DNA of 64,000 bases from Symbiodinium sp. CCMP2592. Its lineage: Eukaryota; Sar; Dinophyceae; Suessiales; Symbiodiniaceae. Below are positions 52,201-61,456 of the stretch, piece after piece. The stretch is taken from NCBI GenBank assembly GCA_905221615.1, contig CAJNDT010005866.1:186001-250000 (forward strand), written 5' to 3'. The position numbers and the translations under genes are program-made. Under the pieces are notes generated by a model. It did no database searches, was not told the origin of the DNA, and saw nothing but the letters and a program-made list of their open reading frames with translations. Positions within the stretch are counted from its first letter, which is position 1, and each line of letters begins with the position of its first letter.

Positions 52201-52396
52201 TCAATGTAACAATGTCTATGTCAAGTCATGTCTATGTCACTGTCTATGTCACTCTATGTAAGTCTATGATCCATGGTCCATGTATGTCTGTATGTCTGTA
52301 TGATGTATGTATGTCTGTCTAGTCTCTAGTCCCCTGTGCTTCCTCGACCATAGTTTTTGGCTTTTGGGGTGGTTGCGAACCACCTGGTTCCCAGAG

Positions 52397-52487
52397 ACTC
52401 CAATATCCCTTAAGGAGTATACTTTAAATTATAGTAGGATCCTTAATATGATTTAAGGAATATTCCCTAATTAAGGGATATTGGAGT
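52397..52487. mobile_element. 91-bp hairpin element
   Basis: Perfect 17-bp inverted ends ACTCCAATATCCCTTAA and TTAAGGGATATTGGAGT with an A/T-rich centre. The outer 19 bp (CCAGAGACTCCAATATCCC) recur inverted near 57311-57333. Confidence 0.6.
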
Positions 52488-52834
52488 ATCTGCCGCTTGC
52501 CCCTTTTGCGGAGAAAAAAGGGGGATACCAGATCCGTGCCAGTTTAGCAGTGCATGTGTGTTGATCACCAGTACTTCCCGACTCCATCGCCCCACTGCTT
52601 CCCGACTGCTACTTGCCACACCAACTGTAGCCCTCTATAGCCTGTAGACTGTAGACTGTAGACCTAGCCGCCTAGCCCGCCTAGCTTCTGCCGCAACGGT
52701 CGCGCTGCGCTGCTTCGTGCCTTCGGCTGACAGCCAGTGCAGCGTGCTGTGCGGTTTCGTGCCTTCGGCTGACAGCCAGTGGAGCAGCGGGTAGTTTGCT
52801 ACGTCCGGCTGTCAGCCAGGTTCGGCTGTCAGCC

Positions 52835-53326
52835 ATGAAAAGATTGGCTCCAGTGCAGCCAGAGACGTGGTCTCAGTTAAGGGAGGAGGAAATCGAGGAG
52901 CAAGAGAACCAGTTATTGGAAGCCCAGGCCCGATTGGGAGATTTGTTGGCCGAGCGGCGGCAAATGGCCGAGCGCATCCGATTGCTTGAGGCTGCGAACC
53001 GTGCCTTTATGGCGGCGATCACAGGGCTAACCCAAGACTTGCAGCATTTGGTGTCGGTTTTGGAACCGCAAGTTTCAGAATCCGCGGATGCAGCTGATGC
53101 AGCTGTGGTGCAATACGAGCTCAGCTGCGAATTGGACGATGTTTCGATGGCTCTAGCTGGTGCGCTGGATCGGCTGGCTACGGCAGCTGATGTCGCCGAA
53201 CGGCTGCGTGGTGAAAGCGAGGCAGAGACTCAAACGTTGGTGGTTGAGCAGGCAGGGCTGCGCGCACATGCAGTTCTTGACGAAAATCAAGATGCCCAGC
53301 CCTTCGTGATGGACTGGAGCCCATGA
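52835..53326 (+). CDS. Gene C: small coiled-coil protein
   Basis: 163 aa, single open frame, ATG at 52835 placed directly at the 3' edge of a palindromic element (GGCTGTCAGCCATG). Residues about 15-60 form a strong coiled coil (REEEIEEQENQLLEAQARLG, DLLAERRQMAERIRLLEA), and the rest is helical and Glu/Ala-rich (ALAGALDRLATAADVAERL). It ends DAQPFVMDWSP. There is no signal peptide or membrane segment. Codon use is GC-rich and consistent over the length. Family not recognised; a structural or adaptor role is only a guess. Confidence 0.6.
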   Translation: MKRLAPVQPETWSQLREEEIEEQENQLLEAQARLGDLLAERRQMAERIRLLEAANRAFMAAITGLTQDLQHLVSVLEPQVSESADAADAAVVQYELSCELDDVSMALAGALDRLATAADVAERLRGESEAETQTLVVEQAGLRAHAVLDENQDAQPFVMDWSP

Positions 53327-53849
53327 AGAAAGTTCTCTGCCAAAATCCGGCTGCCAGCCAGATCGGGTCGCAGTGAGCGGAGCCTTCCGGCTGGCAGGCA
53401 GATGCACGGCTGCTGGCGGCCTGCCTTCGAGAAACCGACTCCGTGCCAAACTCCGGATGCCAGCCAGATTGGTTGCGCGGCTGCTGGCGCCCAATTTTTT
53501 TAAAGTGCCCATAGCCCATAGTGCACTAAGTTGCACGGCGCACAGAGACTACGCTGAAGGCAGCAAAGTTCGAAGTCAACCGCAATGGTTTGCGTTTGTG
53601 TTGGTCGTGCAGAGGCAGTTGTGCATGTTGCGTGTTGTTAGCCTTTGGCTACAGGGGTGCAGGGAGTAGTCGCATGATGCAAGGCTAGCTTTTGGCAGCA
53701 TGAGAGTCGACAAACATTGCAGCACATGTGAACAGAGGAATGCAGCACATGTTTCAGCCGTTTTAAAGGGCAGCCTATACGGCTTTAAGCATGCATTTTT
53801 AAACCCAGCCAGAGCCCGCAGTTCACGCCCACGGATTTTTTCGGTAACA

Positions 53850-53975
53850 GTCTAGAGTCTAGACTATACTATACAGTACACTGTATGAAGGACTATAGAC
53901 TATAGTCTATATAAATATATAGTCTATAGTCTATAGTCTATAGTCTATAGTCTATAGTCTATAGTCTATAGTTAG
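53850..53975. repeat. GTCTATA / GACTATAGTC array
   Basis: ACTATAGACTATAGTCTATA then repeated TATAGTC; self-complementary over short stretches. The surrounding 53327-54540 holds no recognised gene; a palindromic core occurs at 53349. Confidence 0.8.
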
Positions 53976-54542
53976 TTAGTCGAGTCGACGATTAGCTTTT
54001 TAATTTTTGAATTATTGATAAATCAGCGAAATGAATTGTATGCTGCTGTATGCTGTATGCAGTGCCATCATATTGCATATTGCTGCATATTATTATTAAT
54101 TATTAATTACTATCTATCAAATAATTCAATACAAAGTATCACTGAATCACTTATAATTCTATACCAGGGAAGGGCTCACTCTTATTGAGTGTGCAGCTCG
54201 ATGTAGGATGATATGCAAGGATGTCAACTGTCAACGAGGTAGGGGCGGCTGGTTCATGGTTAGTGAGGCCACTACAACAGGCAGACGGCACCTTGAATTT
54301 GGAAAGAAATTTGTCCAAGTCCTCGTCACCGATGAGAGACTATCCTGGTGACACGCTGCAGCACTTTGCGCTGAGCTTTCTGTGACTTGGGACCGAGTGA
54401 GAAGGACTCACCCGCTGCAGGACGACGTGGGCGTTTTAAGTGCGTTGCAGTTTGTAGGTCGCTTGATTTCAACAATCCAAACCGAAACCTGCAACTAAGT
54501 TGAACCATGAATCCGAACTAGAATCAGAAATGACCTGAGCTA

Positions 54543-55390
54543 TTGTGTTTCGGAATTTCCGGAATTTCCGGAAAAATTGGGTGCGTAATTTCCGAATTTC
54601 CGGAATTTCCGGAGGAGCGTAAGTTACAGAGGGTTTCCGTTAGTTACAGTATGGTTTGCGTTAGTTATCAGCCTCGTAACTTTCATACGGCAGAAATTCC
54701 ATTAATTCAATAATTCATAATTTCCGGAATTTCAGGAATTCCAGAAATTCAATAAATCATAATTTCCGGAATTTCCGGAATTTCCGGAGGAGCGTAAGTT
54801 ACAGAGGGTTTCCGTTAGTTACAGTATGGTTTGCGTTAGTTATCAGCCTCGTAACTTTCATACGGCAGAAATTCCATTAATTCAATAATTCATAATTTCC
54901 GGAATTTCAGGAATTCCAGAAATTCAATAAATCATAATTTCCGGAATTTCCGGAATTTCCGGAGCGTAAGTTACAGAGGGTTTCCGTTAGTTACAGTATG
55001 GTTTGCGTTAGTTATCAGCCTCGTAACTTTCATACGGCAGAAATTCCATTAATTCAATAATTCATAATTTCCGGAATTTCAGGAATTCCAGAAATTCAAT
55101 AAAATATAATTTCCGGAATTTCCGGAGGAGCGTAAGTTACAGAGGGTTTCCGTTAGTTACAGTATGGTTTGCGTTAGTTATCAGCCTCGTAACTTTCATA
55201 CGGCAGAAATTCCATTAATTCAATAATTAATATTTTCCGGAATTTCCGGAGGAGCGTAAGTTACAGAGGGTTTCCGTTAGTTACAGTATGGTTTGCGTTA
55301 GTTATCCGCCTCGTAACTTTCATACGGCAGAAATTCCATTAATTCAATACTTAGCAATGAATTGAATTTCAGAAATTCCAGAAATTCAAA
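54543..55390. repeat. Satellite with 124-175-bp units and TTTCCGGAA core
   Basis: Five units marked by GGAGCGTAAGTTACAGAGGG at about 54614, 54789, 54961, 55127 and 55251 (spacings 175, 172, 166, 124). Each holds GTTAGTTACAGTATGGTTTG, CCTCGTAACTTTCATACGGC and runs of TTTCCGGAA. The shorter last unit lacks the second A/T block. Confidence 0.9.
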
Positions 55391-55547
55391 AATAAACAGG
55401 GGCATCTAGCGCGCTTGCCTCACCCCAAGCGGGCGTGGGCCATGGGCTCTAGGACAGTCTAGTGAGTCAGTCTAGTGACTAGTGTAACTGTGCATACCGT
55501 ACAGGCATACAGTAGCACTGGCAAGGAGCTGCGCGGGACTCAAAGCC

Positions 55548-55778
55548 ATGGCGCCGCGCAAGCGCCCGGCAGCTCTGCCGCGTCCAGTGGAAAAAAAGCC
55601 GCGCGGCAGCGGCATCGCCGAGTACTTCCGGTGCGACGACGTGCCAAGTTCGGCTGACAGCCAGATACCGACTGGCAGTTTTCCGGCTGCCAGCCACGAG
55701 CCTGCCAACACCGACGCCGAAGCCCCGCCTCCCAAGCGGCTTTGCGCAGGTGCTGGCATCAGCGAGGAGGTCTGCCAG
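55548..55778 (+). CDS. Gene D, exon 1: N-terminus of the methyltransferase-like protein
   Basis: ATG at 55548 opens 77 codons, ending at a GT donor (TGCCAG|GTAGGG). A basic segment (MAPRKRPAALPRPVEKKPRG) looks like a nuclear localisation signal, followed by SGIAEYFR, which loosely resembles a PCNA-interaction motif without its Gln. PPKRL lies near the end. The exon ends in phase 0, matching exon 2 at 57890. Two palindromic elements are translated as SSADSQ and PAASHE. Joining to exon 2 is inferred from phase, strand and adjacency. Confidence 0.55.
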
Positions 55779-57889
55779 GTAGGGTTTAGGAAGTTTACGG
55801 TTTATTGGCTTAGGGCTCGGGCTAGGTTTAGGGGCTTCGGGGGTTTAGGGTTTAGAGTCTGCCATATAGCCTGCAGCCCTCAAACCTTAAGTCCCTAGAC
55901 TATATAGACTAAAGCCTAAAGCCTAAAGCCCTAAAACCCTAAACCACGGCTCAAGATTGCTTGATCGCCAAAGTGCGGCGGCAACGGATTGTCACCGTAA
56001 GGACCGTAAGCAAAGTGTCCGGCTTCACTATGTACCGTGGTCGAGAGTCAAGTTATATAATGTGCCCCCTGGGAAGCCCCTGAGAGGCCCGGGGGGAAAT
56101 CTAGGGAATTTGTACTGAATTTGAGCCGAATTTGAACTGAATTTGAAGCGAATTTGAAGCGAATTTGAAGCGAATTTGAGCCAATTTGCATAGATTTTGA
56201 ACCCTAGGGGTCACACAGTTTTGTCCTACTGCCCTAGGGGGCAAAAAAAAATGGATATCGGCCTGCGGCAGGAACGGAATTCGTCTGAAGGCAAGAGGGT
56301 TGAAGACGAAGATTCATGTTTCAGTGTCAGGACTCTCAGGATTGCCAAAACTTACTTTGCGGCAGTAACGGAATTCGCCCGAAGGCAAAAGCATGGAGTT
56401 GAAGACTTGAAGATACATGATTCAGCGTCGCGAGTCTCAGGAATTTAGCCTGCGGCAGTAACGGAATTCGCCCGAAGGCAAACGCAGGGGTTGAAGACTT
56501 GAAGATACGTGCTTCAGCGTCGCGAGTCTCAGGATTGCTAAAATTTTAACTGCGGCAGCAACGGAATTCGCCCGAAGGCAAACGCAGAAGACTTGAAGAT
56601 ACATGATACATGGTTACATGATACATGATTCAGCGTCGCGAGTCTCAGGATTGCCAAATTTAGACTGCGGCAGCAACGGAATTCGCCCGAAGGCAACAGC
56701 AGGAGTTGAAGACTTGAAGATACATGATTCAGCTTCGCGAGTCTCAGGATTGCCCAAATTTAGACCGCGGCAGCAACGGAATTCGCCCGAAGGCAACAGC
56801 ACGGGTTGAAGACTTGAGGATACATGGCAGGCTGCGGATATTTTTTTTGCTCCGCAGCCGCCGGAGCACTGTCTTGAGTCTGATGTTCTTGCTTGCTGAT
56901 ACCAACGGTCCTTTGCGAATCGAACGGAGACCCTTCAAAAGGGCGGCTGTGCGCCGCGGCCCCTGCGTGGGCCGCCGCGCGAGCTTCACCAGGCGCTGCA
57001 GGATGCCCAGGGAGCGAACGCCGGCAGCCCGCAGCACGCAAGTGGCGCCCCGGGCATCACGCGCCTCTAGGTCGGTGCGGTGATCAGCCGGGACCGCAAG
57101 CGTTCGGAGTCTCGGCCCGCACCACACAACATGTGAAGGGCTGTTGCTCCAGCTGGCTTGTGGGCATGTGTGCGCCGCGGCCCCTGCGTGGGCCGCGCGA
57201 AGCTCCACCAGGTAAACTTCCTGGTTGCCGAAGGCACGGGTCACGTGGACGTCGGGGCGAACCTCCACCAAGCGCTGCAGGATGCCCAGCAGCACGAAAG
57301 TGGCGCCCTTAATGGGATATTGGAGTCTCTGGGTGGCTTGACTGTGACTCTGACTCTGACTCTGACTCTGACGTGACTGTGGTTTGATTTCGATTCTCTT
57401 TACTTTGTTGAGTACTGAACTGATTTCAGATTTCGTAGCTCTCGTCACGCTTGCCACGTCGAGTCGAGTCATGTCACACTCACAGAGTCACATGCATGCA
57501 TGCTGCGTGTCATCAGTCATCACAATCTGTCCGTGATGTCTTTGTCGTCGTCGCGTCACGTCATGCATGCGGTCATGCTGCGGCCTATGGCTAGTTGCGT
57601 GAGTCTTAAATTAAATTCAATTTCTCATGAAAATTTTAGTCTGAGTCTTAGTCTTAGTCTTAGTCTTAGTCTTAGTGTTTACAAAAATCGGCCAACGGTG
57701 CCGGCGTTATCCGCGGCGAAAAGAAAAAAGGGTTTCGGCGTTTTCGGGTTCGGTTTAGGCGGTTTAGGCAAGCAGCCCTACCTAAGCCGCGCAGCCTAAG
57801 TCTAAGTCTAAGTCTAAGTCGCAGTCTAAGTCTAAGTCTAAGTCTATCAGCCTGACAGTCTATTTATTTTAAATGACTCTGAATATCAG
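55779..57889 (+). other. Gene D intron (inferred)
   Basis: About 2.1 kb, GT...CAG (GAATATCAG). Contains telomere-like sequence at 55790-55940, a tandem repeat (56258-56842), a weakly repeated GC-rich block (56930-57310) with GCGCCGCGGCCCCTGCGTGG twice, and short TGACTC, AGTCTT and GTCTAA tandem repeats near the 3' end. Confidence 0.5.
56258..56842. repeat. Tandem repeat of about 100 bp, six units
   Basis: Units begin TGCGGCAGCAACGGAATTCG at about 56260, 56361, 56452, 56550, 56665 and 56765, and contain GTTGAAGACTTGAAGATACA and GCGTCGCGAGTCTCAGGATT. Unit 4 is longer through an ATACATG duplication. Confidence 0.88.
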
Positions 57890-60800
57890 GAGCCGGGATC
57901 GTCGGCTGTCAGCCAGGGTCCCACAGCGGCAGCGGATGAGGCTGCTAATGATGCCTACGATTCGTTCGATGACATGGTGCGAGACTCAGTGCAAGAAGCA
58001 CAGAACAGGCGCTGGATGGACAGCGGGTTCTTTCACTCGGAGGAAGAAGAGTTGTCGCCGTTGTCGCCGTCGTATGAGCATGAAGAGAAGTTGAGAGACT
58101 GCCAGCGCCAGCCGGCTGCCAGCCCGAAAACGTCAGGGCAGCACGAGCCAGAGGACAACGGCACGACCGCCGAGCAGCCGCAACCGCTGGAGTCACAAGT
58201 GGACGGGAGAGTGAACGCAGCAACAGAGCTGGAGTCAATGGCGGAGCCACTCAGGAAGGAGGAGCAGCCGGAGCACAATGACAGCCAGGCGGAGCCACTC
58301 AGGAAGGAGGAGCAGCCGGAGCACAATGACAGCCACAGCAATTTGCAGCAGCAGCCGGCTGTCAGCCCGACAACACCAAGGCAGCCGGAGGCCCAACTGG
58401 ACGGAACAAAGAAAACAGTAACAGAGCAGCCGCAGTTGGAGTCAGAGGTACAGCCAGTCAGGAGCCAGGCACGCGTGGTTTCGGACTACCTATCTGATGC
58501 CTACTGGAGTTCCCATTTGTCACCTATCAAACCCCGGCCAACTGACAATGATGGCAGGAGCCCTCCGCCAACCGTGGCCCCAACAGTGATCGTAGCGCAG
58601 CCGGAGCATAGCCATGGCTGCAGCAATCTGCAGCAGCAGCCGGCTGTCAGCCCGACAACACCAGCGCAGTACCAACAAGAGGACAACAGCACGACCAGCG
58701 AGCTGCAGCAGCAACAGCAGCAAGCTGTACAAGTTCCTGTACAAGCGCAGGTAGTAAAAGAAAGCAAGGAGCAAGAACAGCGGCCACCGGAGCCGCAGCC
58801 CCAGTCAGAGCCAGGGTTACTGGGAAAGGAGGAAACAAAGACCAAGCAGTCGGAAGCCAGCAGTCTGCAGCAGCAGCCGGCTGTCAGCCCGACAACACCG
58901 GGGCAGTGCGAGCAAGAGGAGTGCAGACAGCAGCAACCGCCGGAGTCACAACTTGACGTAACCTTAGACGAAGCTGCAGGCAAAGAGCAACCTCCGCAGC
59001 CGCAAACAGAGCTTCAGTCAGAGCTGTTCAGCAAACAGGAGGAAAGAAGGCAGCACGAACAAGCGCCAGAGAAGGAAGGCAACAAAAGCACAACAGCCAC
59101 CACCGCCGCAGTGCTTTCCGCTGACAGCGAGCAACCCACGGAGCCTTTAGTACTGGGGAAGGAGGAAACAAAGCAGTTGGAAGCCAGCAATGACTCCAGT
59201 CTGCAGCAGCAGCCGGCTGTCAGCCCGACAACACCGCGGCAGTGCGAGCAGGAGGAGAACACTGCAACAGTACACGAAGACTCAGGCAAAGAGCAAAACC
59301 GCCAACCGCAAGCGCCAGAGTTGGAAAGCAGCAAAAACACAACAGCCAACGGTGCCGCAGAGTCTTCGGCTGCCAGCCAGAAGCCTGCGGAGCCTTTGCT
59401 CACACCAGACTCGCTCGCTTTGGTTCAGAAGGTGCAAGCGAACAGGGACCAGCAGTCCGACGAGTCCTTCGAAGCACTTCTGCAGGCTTGCAAGCAGCAC
59501 GAACTGTTTGCTGCCTTCGAGGCAGACTTCCTCGAACACTGGGATTCAGATGAGCCATGGATCTTTCAAGAGTCGGAAGATCTTGAATTGTTTTTCGATT
59601 TCGTGCAAAGGAAGGCGAACTTAGACTTGCACCGTTTCGCCCGGGAAGCTTCGGACTCAGAGAGCTCGCAAGAGGACGTGTCCAAGACTAAGACTCAGAC
59701 TCCGGCTGACAGCCAAGACAGAGCGCCCGCTGCTGACACTGCCACCCAGGCTGATTGTTTTCCAAAATCTTTCGGCTGGCAGCCACAGGACAGCGACAGC
59801 GACAGCGACAGTGTGTCGGGAATGCTGGAAATGGTAGCCCGAGCCAAAGACAATGACGGGCATGAGTCTGAGCCACGTAATCAAGCAGCAAAGGATCTTG
59901 GACCAGAGCGGCTGGTCCTTCAAGAGCCGGCGTTGTTTGCGCAAACCGAAGTGTGGAAGTTTTTGCAGCTTGCTTGGGGCAAATTGTCCCAGCAGCAGCG
60001 ACAAGACTGCCTGCTCAATCTGACCAAACACACCCACTTCCGTGGCGAGGCAGGTGACACCTGGCGGCCAAGCGGGCCTTCCATCGGGACGATGTGCTCT
60101 GGCAGTGGAATGGCAGAACTTGTGCACAGAGTTTTGACCGAGGCGTTGCAGACAAGAGAAGTGCTTGTGCACAGTTGCGAAAAAGAAAAGTACAAGAAAG
60201 GCCACCTGCTGCAGTACGTCGCTCCGATCATGGAGCAAGGCAACCCGGATCCGGCTGTCAGCCAGAGGCACGGTTGCGTTTTCACAGAGTTTGCCTCTTT
60301 GGCAGGAACGTCAGCTTACTGCGATCGCCACCAACGCACATGCCGCATCCAGCCATCGCCGCTGCTTGTTGTTGTTGGATACTCTTGCAAGCAACTTAGC
60401 AAAATGAACAACGCCAGCAACGTCGGAGTGTTGAGATCGCAGACAGGCTCCAGTGGGGAAACATGCTTCGCACTCATGAAGTATTTGCGGCAGCACCGGC
60501 CCGTTGCTGCGCTGCTTGAAAATGTGGAGGAGATGTCCAGAGAAAGCCAGGAGTCAGACAACGTTGCTTTCTTTTTGGAGCAGCTGGAGGCTTTGGAGTA
60601 CAGTTTGGCCACAAAGCTTCTCGAAGCGTCGCACTTTGGGTTGCCGCAGGCTCGCAAACGTGCCTGGCAGGTTCTCCTGAACAGGTCCGTGTTTGACTGC
60701 TCTACGGAAACCCTTGACTCCATCGCACAGGCGATCCTGAACACTGCTTCGTCTCTCGGCTGTCAGCCACGTCCGGCAGTGGATTTCCTGCTTCCTGATA

Positions 60801-61456
60801 ACGATCGCTACGTAGAGGAGGTGCTGGCGAAAAAAAAGCAGGCAGCCCGTGACAGCTCTGGCGAACTGGAGGCTTGGCGGCAGAGGCATCGCGATTTCTT
60901 TGCGACCAAGAACATCGCTTGGACAGAAATTAAGCTGCCTGAGGTTGTGCAGAGCAGTCCCTGGGCCTGCCTACTCACAGAACGGGAAAAGGAGGTTCTG
61001 GCCTACAGTTTGATGAAGCACTTTGCAGACGTCAAGGCCTCTGGGACGCCTTCCGCTGACAGCGAGGGCCGCCAGTTTGTTGCAGTAGACCTTTCGCAGA
61101 GGCTTGACCGAGCCCGAGTCACCAGTTCCCCCGACTTGTTTTTCACGATGCTGCCAACCCAGAAAATCTGGGTTTTGGCACGCAGCAAAGAGGGCCTGGT
61201 GCTTCACAACCGACTTCTGACGGGCAAGGAATCCTTGAGGTTGCAAGGATTTCCAGAAGTCTCGGAGCTGCAGGTGACTGACCACCAGCAGCAAGACCTT
61301 GGTGGCAACGCCTTCGCCAGCACAATTTTGATGGCATTGCTTCTGTCGCTATATTCCCACCTTCCGCAATACATGTGGACCGACAAAGAGCAAGAAGAAA
61401 CGGCTGCAGCTGATGATGTGGAGCGGTTGCTGTGTGATATAGACGACCTGGACTAG
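57890..61456 (+). CDS. Gene D, exon 2: DNA (cytosine-5) methyltransferase-like protein
   Basis: With exon 1 the protein is about 1265 aa. The frame is open from the acceptor (57889) to TAG 61454-61456; ATG 57974 is an alternative start. The first 550 residues are Gln/Glu/Pro-rich, with four copies of LQQQPAVSPTTP. The C-terminal domain shows C5-methyltransferase motifs in order: I, GTMCSGSG (60086-60109); IV, GYSCKQLS (about 60377-60400), where Ser replaces the usual Pro before the catalytic Cys; VI, LLENVEE (about 60512-60532); VIII, LPQARKRAW (60641-60667); and X, GGNAFAS (61301-61321). The region between VIII and X is the expected target-recognition domain. It should act on nuclear DNA, but activity is untested. 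Palindromic elements are translated throughout, including inside the catalytic domain (60253, 60758). The protein ends acidic (DDVERLLCDIDDLD). Confidence 0.88.
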   Translation, partial: EPGSSAVSQGPTAAADEAANDAYDSFDDMVRDSVQEAQNRRWMDSGFFHSEEEELSPLSPSYEHEEKLRDCQRQPAASPKTSGQHEPEDNGTTAEQPQPLESQVDGRVNAATELESMAEPLRKEEQPEHNDSQAEPLRKEEQPEHNDSHSNLQQQPAVSPTTPRQPEAQLDGTKKTVTEQPQLESEVQPVRSQARVVSDYLSDAYWSSHLSPIKPRPTDNDGRSPPPTVAPTVIVAQPEHSHGCSNLQQQPAVSPTTPAQYQQEDNSTTSELQQQQQQAVQVPVQAQVVKESKEQEQRPPEPQPQSEPGLLGKEETKTKQSEASSLQQQPAVSPTTPGQCEQEECRQQQPPESQLDVTLDEAAGKEQPPQPQTELQSELFSKQEERRQHEQAPEKEGNKSTTATTAAVLSADSEQPTEPLVLGKEETKQLEASNDSSLQQQPAVSPTTPRQCEQEENTATVHEDSGKEQNRQPQAPELESSKNTTANGAAESSAASQKPAEPLLTPDSLALVQKVQANRDQQSDESFEALLQACKQHELFAAFEADFLEHWDSDEPWIFQESEDLELFFDFVQRKANLDLHRFAREASDSESSQEDVSKTKTQTPADSQDRAPAADTATQADCFPKSFGWQPQDSDSDSDSVSGMLEMVARAKDNDGHESEPRNQAAKDLGPERLVLQEPALFAQTEVWKFLQLAWGKLSQQQRQDCLLNLTKHTHFRGEAGDTWRPSGPSIGTMCSGSGMAELVHRVLTEALQTREVLVHSCEKEKYKKGHLLQYVAPIMEQGNPDPAVSQRHGCVFTEFASLAGTSAYCDRHQRTCRIQPSPLLVVVGYSCKQLSKMNNASNVGVLRSQTGSSGETCFALMKYLRQHRPVAALLENVEEMSRESQESDNVAFFLEQLEALEYSLATKLLEASHFGLPQARKRAWQVLLNRSVFDCSTETLDSIAQAILNTASSLGCQPRPAVDFLLPDNDRYVEEVLAKKKQAARDSSGELEAWRQRHRDFFATKNIAWTEIKLPEVVQSSPWACLLTEREKEVLAYSLMKHFADVKASGTPSADSEGRQFVAVDLSQRLDRARVTSSPDLFFTMLPTQKIWVLARSKEGLVLHNRLLTGKESLRLQGFPEVSELQVTDHQQQDLGGNAFASTILMALLLSLYSHLPQYMWTDKEQEETAAADDVERLLCDIDDLD

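Larger units (their letters stand above)
51598..52834. other. Spacer with palindromic elements and GTCTATA repeats
   Basis: Palindromic cores at 51634, 51673, 51740, 51819, 52725, 52767, 52807 and 52824, plus a GGCTGTTAGCC variant at 51710. No gene is seen. Confidence 0.6.

Noticed and set aside
57158-57376. Ankyrin-like short frames in the methyltransferase intron (GC-rich repeat block, both strands)
   Set aside because: Minus-strand pieces such as LEARDARGATCVLRAAGV do resemble the ankyrin units of gene B, but they are split by stops and repeats; at most a decayed inverted fragment.
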